DNA of 64,000 nt, from the NCBI GenBank assembly GCA_021234155.1, contig JAJEKV010000047.1, forward strand, positions 4,353,637 through 4,417,636, read 5' to 3'. The notes beneath the pieces are model-generated. The model saw only the letters and a list, made by a program, of their open reading frames with translations, was not told the origin of the DNA and ran no database searches. Below are positions 35,986 through 46,026 of the stretch, piece after piece. Both the position numbers and the translations under genes were made by a program. The DNA is from Isoetes taiwanensis (taxonomy: Eukaryota > Streptophyta > Lycopodiopsida > Isoetales > Isoetaceae). Each line of letters begins with the position of its first letter. Positions within the stretch are counted from its first letter, which is position 1.

Positions 35986-36382
35986 TCAAATTTTTTGGTG
36001 CTTATTATCGAGAAGAAACTCAACAATCTCATAAGATTTACCATTGGCGTCTTCCTTCATCACCTTCTTTTTACCATGATGCTTACAGATGTTATCGTAC
36101 TTGCATTGGATAAGATGCTCCCTCTTGTTAGCCCATGTGCAAACTTTGCACATAACATGCTCTTTTCCGTCTCTTATAACTGACTCTATCTCTGCAAATT
36201 CAGCCAACCACTCTTTTTTAAATGCACGGCCTATGACATACTCACTCTTCCTCTTCTTCCTTTTCTTGCTCGATTGCGAAGTACCAATGCCACCTCCATC
36301 TTGTTGCACTGGCTCGTTATGACTAGGTGATGATGGAGGAACTTCAGTTTCCACATTCTCAGAAGGAAGATCACCAATCGCA
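35986..36382 (-). CDS. Transposase N-terminal exon, basic region and zinc-finger-like motif (partial)
   Basis: The exon probably begins at 36,382 after a TTTTATAG acceptor. The GTG at 36,354 is internal, not a start. It encodes AIGDLPSENVETEVPPSS, a lysine-rich KKRKKRK segment that may be a nuclear localisation signal, RAFKKEWLAEFAEIESVI, and CKVC...CKYDNICKHHGKKK. The spacing resembles the degenerate BED/TTF-type finger found at the N terminus of many hAT proteins, and it should bind DNA at the element ends. The frame meets a TGA at about 35,986. Confidence 0.7.
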
Positions 36383-37140
36383 CTATAAAATAAAATAAAC
36401 CGTGTCGGGGGAACTGAGTTAAGAAACAGAATTAAACACCCGCTAAATACATAAATCAGTGTCTCAGATTGAATTACAGTGTTATAATAATGATCGATTC
36501 TCGATCGTTATCTCGTAATGCGAGGGATGGTGTATCTCAGACTTTATATATCATAGAATTTCTTGCAGAAACGTAAATGCTTCAAATTCCAAACAATCTA
36601 TCTGTTATTATTACTGCCAAACCTAATACAAGAAATGCAGATGTTATGCGCATGTCCTGCAGATATGCATCATATTTTGTACCCTTAGGCATAGTAATTG
36701 AATGAGTCAAAAGCATCAGTTCCATTTGATACTCTAGAGAATCACTATGATGAATGTTAGAACTGCACTGAATAGAACCGAGTTAAATTAAATGGAGAAA
36801 GCAAGTGATATATGTGCAAGACTGTAATAGAATGTAACATGGTGGCTGTTATGAACATTGACTTTTGCATTGATCCTCAAAGCGAGGCTGTACATTAGAA
36901 AGACTTGAACTTTCAATGGACAACGAAGGATGGTTTGTTGGCCCCAAATGAATGGATCATGACCATAAACCTCTAGTCCAAATGTCTGGGCATATAAGTT
37001 ATCAATAAGAGAGAGCTGGTCTAGTATGCTATTCAAAAATATAAGATTGCAAATGGATAAGGAGGCATAAGAATGGCTATGATATGCTCGGATCACAAAT
37101 ATTCTAGATTTTTCATTCAAGCATTGAGGTTGAAGCCCTA

Positions 37141-37437
37141 AATTAGATAGAGCGGATCTATGAGTCCCTCGGATGCAAGCGGATAATTAAGCTAAAAAAA
37201 AATAACAGATATTAAGCTACAAACAAGATTTGAGATAAAAATCATTGTAGAAGTTAAAATAGATACCTGATACTAGAGCAATTGCATAGAAAGGGCGTTG
37301 AAGTTTTGTGGCCGATTCCTCCTTGGATGCTTAAAAACTGAGCCTGGAATGCAAATACACGGGATTAAAGCAATTAGACGGATCTATGAGTCCCTCCGGA
37401 TGAGATAATTAAGCTAAAAAATAACAGATATGAAGCT
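37141..37437. repeat. Direct repeat pair inside the hAT 5' region (about 80 bp, period about 221)
   Basis: Two copies, about 37,141-37,215 and 37,363-37,437, share cggatctatgagtccctc, the ggata/agataattaagctaaaa stretch and ataacagatat. They differ by small indels. This is a local duplication within the element. Confidence 0.75.
37262..37367. repeat. Direct repeat A in hAT 5' region, contains an exon-like block
   Basis: It shares gaagttttgtggccga, ccttggatgctt-type and cctggaat...cgggattaa blocks with 38,300-38,398. On the minus strand, 37,343-37,267 is flanked by an acceptor (GCATTCCAG|) and a donor (TATCAG|GTATC). One frame is open through all 77 bases and would splice in phase onto the N-terminal exon at 36,382. 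Whether it is translated or a leader exon is unknown. Confidence 0.55.
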
Positions 37438-38299
37438 GTTCACCACGATTTAAGCTAAAAATTAATCTTATGTTTATGATACATCATCAAGTAGCAAGTA
37501 GGTCTGCCTGGGTCTGTTGAATAGATCGCTCTTGCAGGTAGTTCACAACGAAAAAATCTCAGGAAAGCGTCCTATGGAGGAGACAATTTTATATTATATA
37601 AGAAAATAGAGGAAAACTAAGATTTAGCTGTCTTTAGACTTCTACCTTTTGTGCTACTTGTCAGTATACAAAATCGACCTTCCTGATTCCTTTCCTCCGT
37701 CTGGTTTTCAACAACAATAAGATAACTGGAATATAAGCATGTGGCGGAGGCATTTTGAGCTGGAATGTAAGCATGTTAGGCATTGTTGAGTGCGTATTGT
37801 GGTCCGATTCGTTTTTTAAAGGCTTAAGAAAGTCAATGGGCTAGGATATTTCAAGAGCTATGGGAAGTGCTACTAATTTAAGATATAAACTATAACTTGC
37901 AATTAAGAAATAAAATAGCAAGAGAAAGTCTTGAGTACCAAAAATAAAGTGAAAGCAAGGTGGACAAGATGAAAAATTAACCCGTGACATTCCACAATTC
38001 ATCGCATTCCCCTTGAACTCTTGGACTCTGCACAAATTCGGGAAAGTTGTTTATGGAAAGAAATTTCACAAATTGAAGTTGCACTAATAAGTAATGTAAG
38101 ATACTAATGAAAGCATTAACCGCATGAGATGAGCAGGACAGGGATGGAATACTGGTGGTGTGGTTTGCCAACCATTGCTTATAAACTCCCGCAGTCCTCT
38201 GATCATAAACCCTAATGTGGATTTAATGCCTAACATACCGGATTTGCAGGTTTAATCATCTCTTCATATAATAGATACGATACTAGCGTAAATCAACAA

Positions 38300-38398
38300 A
38301 ATCCTAATTGCGATGAGAAACGTCCTCGAAGTTTTGTGGCCGAATCCTTCTTGAATGCTTGAAAAATGATCCTGGAATTCCAAATAACGGGATTAAGG
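38300..38398. repeat. Direct repeat B in hAT 5' region
   Basis: Diverged second copy of the 37,262-37,367 segment, about 1.03 kb away. It keeps an acceptor-like AATTCCAG| (exon side ending at 38,371) and the gaagttttgtggccga core. The donor side is not preserved in the same place. This suggests duplication of a leader exon within the element. Confidence 0.55.
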
Positions 38399-38667
38399 AA
38401 AAAAAATCAGTAGCCTACATGGCGATTTGACAAGATTCGTACTTTCTATGGTAGATGCATCTTAGCTAATCCACCAAATTCTCAAGCTCCTTAGCTTCTT
38501 AGACTAAGCGATTCGAGCCTCCTTGGAGCTACTCAGGCGGCGGGCTCTTGGCGATTCTGCCCTAGGTTGGACTATTGGTGGGAAAAATTGAGTATTTTTT
38601 TTTTTTTTTTCCCATTTTTCTCATTTAGTTTAGCCGTTTTTTTGGAAAAAAAACCCAAAATTTAGCA

Positions 38668-38677
38668 ATTTGGCTAA
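38668..38677. promoter_or_regulatory. Subterminal motif at right end (atttggctaa)
   Basis: It matches the TTTGGCTAA motif repeated near the left end. It lies about 25 bp inside the right terminus. Likely part of the transposase recognition region. Confidence 0.5.
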
Positions 38678-38687
38678 CCTTAGCCGT

Positions 38688-38701
38688 TAAATTATTCCAT
38701 G
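38688..38701 (-). repeat. Terminal inverted repeat, right
   Basis: Read inward on the minus strand it is CATGGAATAATTTA, which pairs with the left end at 12 of 14 positions. The G at 38,701 is the last base of the element. Confidence 0.85.
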
Positions 38702-38709
38702 CATGTAAG
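38702..38709. repeat. Target-site duplication, right copy (catgtaag)
   Basis: Exact copy of 33,086-33,093. The satellite monomer continues immediately afterwards with gcaaaagttttgtcc. Confidence 0.95.
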
Positions 38710-40583
38710 GCAAAAGTTTTGTCCAACGGATGTGTGGTGAGTTGATATAGGCCTAGTAATGCCAAAATAAATGTGCATTTGGTCATAGGTTCAATATTTG
38801 CCAATGTCATTTATATTTGGAAGTTGGTTACTAGGGGTATACGATGATGATCCCCGACGTGGTAGAACTTAAAAGCCTATACGTGTCCTCCACTTTGGTT
38901 GCTGCAAGGTAGTGGAATAAGCTAGCTAGGCTGTACAAGATTAGTCTAGTATGGACCTTAAGCCCAACGGATGTGTGGTGAGTTGGTATAGGCCTACTAA
39001 TGCCAAAATAAATGTGCATTTGGTCATGGGTTCAAACCTTGTCAATGTCATTTATATTTGGAAGTTGGTTACTAAGGGTATACGATGATGATCCCCGACG
39101 TGGTAGAACTTAAAAGCCTATACGTGTCCTCCACTTTGGGCTGCCCATGAGGCTGATGGGATAAGCTAGCTAGTCCAGCACAAGATTAGTCTAGTATGGA
39201 CCTTAAACAAAGTAATAAAAAATAATGGGACTATGGTAGGTGGCATGGATGGTGAGGTTAAAAAGCCATGCCCCTAGAGTTTGCCCTAGGACCTAGACTT
39301 CCTAAAGGCGGGATTAAATCCACGCCTACAAAGTGTGCATGCAAGGCAAAAGTTTTGTCCAACGGATGTGTGGTGAGTTGGTATAGGCCTAATAATGCCA
39401 AAATAAATGTGCATTTGGTCATGGGTTCAAACCTTGCCAATGTCATTTATATTTGGAAGTTGGCTACTAGATGATGATCCCCGATGTGGTAGAACTTAAA
39501 AGCCTATACGTGTCCTCCACTTTGGCTGCCGCAAGGCGGTGGGATAAGCTAGCTAGTCTGTACAAGATTAGTCTAGTATGGACCTTAAACAAAGTAATAA
39601 AAAAATAATGGGACTATGGTAGGTGGCATGGATGGTGAGGTTAAAAAAGCCATGCCCCTAGAGTTGCCCCTAGGACCTAGACTTCCTAAGGCGGGATTAA
39701 ATCCTGCCTACAAAGTGTGCATGTAAGGCAAAAGTTTTGTCCAACGGATGTGTGGTGAGTTGATATAGGCCTAGTAATGCCAAAATAAATGTGCATTTGG
39801 TCATAGGTTCAAACTTTGCCAATGTCATTTATATTTGGAAGTTGGTTACTAGGGGTATACGATGATGATCCCCGACGTGGTAGAACTTAAAAGCCTATAC
39901 GTGTCCTCCACTTTGGCTACCGCAAGGCGATGGAATAAGCTAGCTAGTCTGTACAAGATTAGTCTAGTATGGACCTTAAACAAAGTAATAAAAAAACAAT
40001 GGGACTATGGTAGGTGGCATGGATGGTGAGGTTAAAAAAGCCATGCCCCTAGAGTTGCCCCTAGGACCTAGACTTCCTAAGGCGGGATTAAATCCTGCCT
40101 ACAAAGTGTGCATGGAAGGCAAAAGTTTTGTCCAACGGATGTGTGGTGAGTTGGTGTAGGCCTAGTAATGCCAAAATAAATGTGCATTTGGTCATGGGTT
40201 CAAACCTTGCCAATGTCATTTATATTTGGAAGTTGGCTACTAGGGGTATACGATGATGATCCCCGACGTGGTAGAACTTAAAAGCCTATACGTGTCCTCC
40301 ACTTTATTGAAAAGGCGATGGAATAAGCTAGCTAGTCTGTACAAGATTAGTCTAGTATGGACCTTAAACAAAGTAATAAAAAAACAATGGGACTATGGTA
40401 GGTGGCATGGATGGTGAGGTTAAAAAAGCCATGCTCCTAAGGCGGGATTAAATCCTGCCTACAAAGTGTGCATGGAAGGCAAAAGTTTTGTCCAACGGAT
40501 GTGTGGTGAGTTGGTATAGGCCTAGTAATGCCAAAATAAATGTGCATTTGGTCATGGGTTCAAATCTTGCCAATGTCATTTAT

Positions 40584-40657
40584 ATTTGGAAGTTGGTTAC
40601 TAGGGGTATACGATGATGATATTTGGAAGTTGGTTACTAGGGGTATACGATGATGAT
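40584..40657. repeat. Local 37-bp tandem duplication inside one monomer
   Basis: atttggaagttggttactag starts at 40,584 and again at 40,621, with the following gggtatacgatgatgat also doubled. No other monomer has this, so it is a private replication slip or an assembly error. Confidence 0.85.
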
Positions 40658-41500
40658 CCCCGACGTGGTAGAACTTAAAAGCCTATACGTGTCCTCCACT
40701 TTGGCTGCCGCAAGGCGATGGAATAAGCTAGCTAGTCTGTACAAGATTAGTCTAGTATGGACCTTAAACAAAGTAATAAAAAAACAATGGGACTATGGTA
40801 GGTGGCATGGATGGTGAGGTTAAAAAAGCCATGCCCCTAGAGTTGCCCCTAGGACCTAGACTTCCTAAGGCGGGATTAAATCCTGCCTACAAAGTGTGCA
40901 TGCAAGGTAAATGTTTTGTCCAACGGATGTGTGGTGAGTTGGTATAGGCCTAGTAATGCCAAAATAAATGTGCATTTGGTCATGGGTTCAAGCCTTGTCA
41001 ATGTTATTTATATTTGGAAGTTGGTCACTAGGGGTATACGATGATGATCCCCGACGTGGTAGAACTGAAAAGCATATACGTGTCCTCCACTTTGGTCGCT
41101 TAAAGGCAATGGGATAAGCTAGCTAGTCTGCAGACAAGATTAGTCTAGTATGGACCTTAAACAAAGTAATAAAAAACAATGGGACTATGGTAGGTGGCAT
41201 GGATGGTGAGGTTAAAAAAGCCATGCCCCTAGAGTTGCCCCTAGGACCTAGACTTCCTAAGGCGGTATTAAATCCTGCCTACAAAGTGTGCATGTAAGGC
41301 AAAAGTTTTGTCCAACAGATGTGTGGTGAGTTGGTATAGGCCTAGTAATGCCAAAATAAATGTGCATTTGGTCATGGGTTCAAACCTTGCCAAAGTCATT
41401 TACATTTGGAAGTTGGTTACTAGGGGTATACGATGATGATCCCCGACGTGGTAGAACTGAAAAGCCTATACGTGTCCTCCACTTTCCTCCACTTTGGTAG

Positions 41501-44500
41501 GATTGGGATAAGCTAGCTAGTACGTACAAGATTAGTCTAGTATGGACCTTAAACAAAGTAATAAAAAACAATGGGACTATGGTAGGTGGCATGGATGGTG
41601 AGGTTAAAAGCCATGCCCCTAGAGTTGCCCCTAGGACCTAGACCGTAAAGGCGGGATTAAATCCTGCCTACAAAGTGTGCATGTAAGGCAAAAGTTTTGT
41701 AGCGGATGTGTGGTGAGTTGATATAGGCCTAGTAATGCCAAAAATAAATGTGCATTTGGTCATAGGTTCAAACCTTGCAAATGTCATTTTTATTTGGAAG
41801 TTGGTTACTAGGGTATCATGATGATGATCCCCGACGTGGTAGAACTTAAAAGCCTATACGTGTCCTCCACTTTGGCTGCCGCATAAGCTAGCTAGTTTGT
41901 ACAAGATTAGTCTAGTATGGACCTTAAACAAAGTAATAAAAAAATAATGGGACTATGGTAGGTGGCATGGATGGTGAGGTTAAAAAAGCCATACCCCTAG
42001 AGTTGCCCCCTTAGGACCTAGACTTCCTAAGGCGGGATTAAATCCACGCCTACAAAGTATGCATGTAAAGGCAAAAAGTTTTGTCCAACGGATGTGTGGT
42101 GAGTTGGTATAGGCCTAATAATGCCAAAATAAATGTGCATTTGGTCATGGGTTCAAACCTTGCCAATGTCATTTATATTTGGAAGTTGGTTACTAGGGGT
42201 ATACGATGATGATCCCCGACGTGGTAGAACTTAAAAGCCTATCGTGTCCTCCACTTTTGGTCAAGCCGCAAAGCGATGGAATAAGCTAGCTAGTGCAAGA
42301 CAAGATTAGTCTAGTATGGACCTTAAACAAAGTAATAAAAAACAATGGGACTATGGTAGGTGGCATGGATGGTGAGGTTAAAAAGCCATGCCCCTAGAGT
42401 TGCCCTTAGGACCTAGACTTCCCTAAGGCGGGATTAAATCCACGCCTACAAAAGTGTGCATGTAAGGCAAAAGTTTTGTCCAACGGATGTGTGGTGAGTT
42501 GGTATAGGCCTAGTAATGCCAAAATAAATGTGCATTTGGTCATGGGTTCAAACCTTGCCAATGTCATTTATATTTGGAAGTTGGTTACTAGGGGTATACG
42601 ATGATGATCCCCGACGTGGTAGAACTTATGTCCTCCATGATCAAGGCGAGTGGGATAAGCCGAGCTAGTCCCGTACAAAGATTAGTCTAGTATGGACCTT
42701 AAACAAAGTAATAAAAAACAATGGGACTATGGTAGGTGGCATGGATGGTGAGGTTAAAAAGCCATTCTAGTAGAGTTGCCCCTAGGACCTAAGACTTCCT
42801 AAAGGAAGATTAAATCCCGCCTACAAAGTGTGCATGTAAGGCAAAAGTTTTATCCAACGATGTGTGGTGAGTTGGTATAGGCCTAGTAATGCCAAAATAA
42901 ATGTGCATTTGGTCATGGGTTCAAACCTTGCCAATGTCATTTACATTTGGAAGTTGGTTACTAGGGGTATCGATGATGAAGGCGTGGTAGAATAAAAGCC
43001 TATCGTGTCCTCCACTTGGTAGGGTGGGATAAGCTAGCTAGTCCGTACAAGATTAGTCTAGTATGGACCTTAAACAAAGTAATAAAAAACAATGGGACTA
43101 TGGTAGGTGGCATGGATGGTGAGGTTAAAAAGCCATGCCCTAGAGTTGCCCCTAGGACCTAGACTTCCCTAAGGGGGATTAAATCCCGCCTACAAAGTGT
43201 GCATGTAAGGCAAAAGTTTTGTCTAACGGATGTGTGGTGAGTTGGTATAGGCCTAGTAATGCCAAAATAAATGTGCATTTGGGCATGGATTCAAACCTTG
43301 CCAATGTCATTTATATTTGGAAGTTGGTTACTAGGGGTATAATGATGATGATCAGAAGCGTGGTAGAACTTAAAAGCCTATCGTGTCCTCCACTTTTTGC
43401 CGCGAAGGATGATGGAATAAGCTAGCTTTACAAGATTAGTCTAGTATGGACCTTAAACAAAGTAATAAAAAACAATGGGACTATGGTAGGTGGCATGGAT
43501 GGTGAGGTTAAAAAGCCATGCCCCTAGAGTATTGCCCCTTAGAAAAGCCTATACAAAGTGTGCATGCCAAAATGTTTTGTCCAACGGATGTGTGGTGAGT
43601 TGGCCTAGTAATGCCAAAATAAATGTGCATTTGGTCATGGGTTCAATGGAATGTCATTTATATTTGGAAGTTGGTTACTAGGGGTATCGATGATGATCCA
43701 TGACGTGGTAGAACTTAAAAGCCTATCACGTGTCCTCCACTTTGTCTGCCCAAATGGAATAAGCTAGCTACATCAGACAAGATTAGTCTAGTATGGACCT
43801 TAAACAAAGTAATAAAAAAACAATGGGACTATGGTAGGTGGCATGGATGGTGAGGTTAAAAAGCCATGCCCTAGAGTTGCCCCTAGGACCTGGACTTCCT
43901 AAAGGGATTAAATCCCACGCCTACAAAGTGTGCATGTAAGGCAAAAGTTTTGCCCAACGGATGTGTGGTGAGTTGGTATAGGCCTAGTAATGCCAAAATA
44001 AATGTGCATTTGGTCACGGGTTCAAACCTTGCCAATGTTATTTATATTTGGAAGTTGGTTACTAGGGGTATAATGATGATGATCCCCGACATTGGTAGAA
44101 CTTAAAAGCCTATAACGTGTCCTCCACTTTGCTGCCCGCAAGTAGGTAGTGGGATAAAAGCTAGTCCTGTACAAGATTAGTCTAGTATGGACCTTAAACA
44201 AAGTAATAAAAAACAATGGGACTATGGTAGGTGGCATGGATGGAGGAGAAAAAGCCATGGATGGTGAACCTGACTTCCTGGGATTAAATCCACGCCTACA
44301 AAGTGTGCATGTAAGGCAAAAGTTTTGTCCAATCCGGATGTGTGGTGAGTTGATATAGGCCTAAAATGCCATTTGGTCCTAGGGACTTTGCCAATGTCAT
44401 TTATATTTGGAAGTTGGTTACTAGGGGTATTGATGATTCCCTAAGGCGTGGTAGAATTAAAAATCGTGTCCTCCCACAAAGTGCAAGCATGTGGAATAAG

Positions 44501-44640
44501 CTAAAAGTTTTGTCTAGTAACGGATGTGTGGTGAGTTGGTATAGGCCTAGTAATGCCAAAATAAATGTGCATTTGGTCATGGGTTCAAACCTTGTCAATG
44601 TCATTTATATTTGGAAGTTGGTTACTAGGGGTATACGATG
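41501..44640. repeat. Satellite block with many local indels
   Basis: Monomers here are disrupted much more than their neighbours at 38.7-41.4 kb and 44.7-46.2 kb. Indels affect the CpG windows and, at 43,540-43,770 and 44,230-44,530, larger pieces of monomer are missing or shuffled. The level of disruption resembles 15.8-24.9 kb. Confidence 0.8.
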
Positions 44641-45785
44641 ATGAACCCCGACGTGGTAGAACTTAAAAGCCTATATGTGTCCTCCACTTTGGCTGCCGTA
44701 AGGCGATGGGATAAGCTAGCTAGTCTGTACAAGATTAGTCTAGTATGGACCTTAAACAAAGTAATAAAAAAATAATGGGACTATGGTAGGTGGCATGGAT
44801 GGTGAGGTTAAAAAAGCCATGCCCCTAGAGTTGCCCCTAGGACCTAGACTTCCTAAAGGTGGGATTAAATCCTGCCTACAAAGTGTGCATGCAAGGCAAA
44901 AGTTTTGTCCAACGGATGTGTGGTGAGTTGGTATAGGCCTAGTAATGCCAAAATAAATGTGCATTTGGTCATGGGTTCAAACCTTGCCAATGTCATTTAT
45001 ATTTGGAAGTTGGCTACTAGGGGTATACGATGATGATCCCCGACGTGGTAGAACTTAAAAGCCTATACGTGTCCTCCACTTTGGCTGCCACAAAGCGATG
45101 GGATAAGCTAGCTAGTCTGTACAAGATTAGTCTAGTATGGACCTTAAACAAAGTAATAAAAAAACAATGGGACTATGGTAGGTGGCATGGATGGTGAGGT
45201 TAAAAAAGCCATGCCCCTAGAGTTGCCCCTAGGACCTAGACTTCCTAAGGCGGGATTAAATCCTGCCTACAAAGTGTGCATGCAAGGCAAAAGTTTTGTC
45301 CAACGGATGTGTGGTGAGTTGGTATAGGCCTAGTAATGCCAAAATAAATGTGCATTTGGTCATGGGTTCAAACCTTGCCAATGTCATTTATATTTGGAAG
45401 TTGGTTACTAGGGGTATACGATGATGATCCCCGGCGTGGTAGAACTTAAAAGCCTATCGTGTCCTCCACTTTGGTCGCCGCGAAGGGCGATGGGATAAGC
45501 TAGCTAGTCTGTACAAGATTAGTCTAGTATGGACCTTAAACAAAGTAATAAAAAAACAATGGGACTATGGTAGGTGGCATGGATGGTGAGGTTAAAAAAG
45601 CCATGCCCCTAGAGTTGCCCCTAGGACCTAGACTTCCTAAGGCGGTATTAAATCCTGCCTACAAAGTGTGCATGTAAGGCAAAAGTTTTGTCCAACAGAT
45701 GTGTGGTGAGTTGGTATAGGCCTAATGTGCATTTGGTCATGGGTTCAAACCTTGCCAATGTCATTTACATTTGGAAGTTGGTTAC

Positions 45786-46026
45786 TAGGGGTATACGATG
45801 ATGATCCCCGACGTGGTAGAACTTAAAAGCCTATACGTGTCCTCCACTTTGGCTGCCGCAAGGCGATGGAATAAGCTAGCTAGTCTGTACAAGATTAGTC
45901 TAGTATGGACCTTAAGCCCAACGGATGTGTGGTGAGTTGGTATAGGCCTAGTAATGCCAAAATAAATGTGCATTTGGTCATGGGTTCAAATCTTGCCAAT
46001 GTGATTTATATTTGGAAGTTGGTTAC
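45786..46026. repeat. Reference short monomer (241 bp)
   Basis: This unit runs from taggggtata to the next taggggtata. It is identical in order to the long monomer but jumps from atggaccttaa directly to gcccaacggatg, omitting about 148 bp (the A-rich stretch, the ggcatggatgg block, the palindrome and the T-run). The gccc base composition at the junction matches long monomers that have gttttgcccaacgg, pointing to such a unit as the deletion parent. Confidence 0.9.

Larger units (their letters stand above)
33595..36382 (-). pseudogene. hAT transposase gene, interrupted by stops/frameshifts
   Basis: In order on the minus strand: a lysine-rich basic stretch and zinc-finger-like exon (36,382-35,986); a linker region (35,979-35,662); the DDE core start (35,708-35,301); a continuation in another frame (about 35,304-35,105); the next part of the core (35,119-34,631); an intron (34,630-34,288); and the C-terminal exon (34,287-33,595). 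The order and motifs fit the plant and animal hAT proteins annotated as zinc finger 862-like or KIAA1586-like. Frame breaks occur near 35,984 (in-frame TGA), about 35,690, about 35,303 and about 35,110. They sit in otherwise well-preserved sequence, so they may be recent mutations or uncorrected sequencing indels. No intact transposase can be read as given. Confidence 0.85.
36383..38627 (-). other. 5' region of the hAT element
   Basis: This 2.2-kb stretch contains no long open frame. It contains two sets of direct repeats (listed separately), one of which includes a potential small upstream exon at 37,267-37,343. A GC-richer patch at 38,500-38,580 could be leader sequence, and there is a T-run of about 18 at 38,597-38,610. 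Promoter and transcription start are not identifiable with confidence. Confidence 0.5.
33094..38701 (-). mobile_element. hAT-superfamily DNA transposon inserted in the satellite (5,608 bp)
   Basis: The element is bounded by exact 8-bp target duplications. Its ends form an imperfect terminal inverted repeat, CAGGGAATAAATTA on the left against CATGGAATAATTTA on the right read inward (12 of 14 match). The subterminal ends carry repeated TTTGGCTAA motifs. The transposase lies on the minus strand at 33,595-36,382, possibly with 5' exons further right. The C-terminal segment has the hAT dimerisation signature (DERCFS...KNKLRNRL). Removing the element and one duplication copy restores a continuous monomer and the 2.18-kb higher-order phase. 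Confidence 0.95.

Noticed and set aside
35430-36322. Plus-strand ORFs inside the transposase region
   Set aside because: They are antisense shadows of the minus-strand transposase, which carries the conserved motifs.
36788-37120. 110-residue minus-strand ORF in the hAT 5' region
   Set aside because: No recognisable domain and no fit to the N terminus of hAT proteins. The sequence is AT-rich and the frame is most likely fortuitous.
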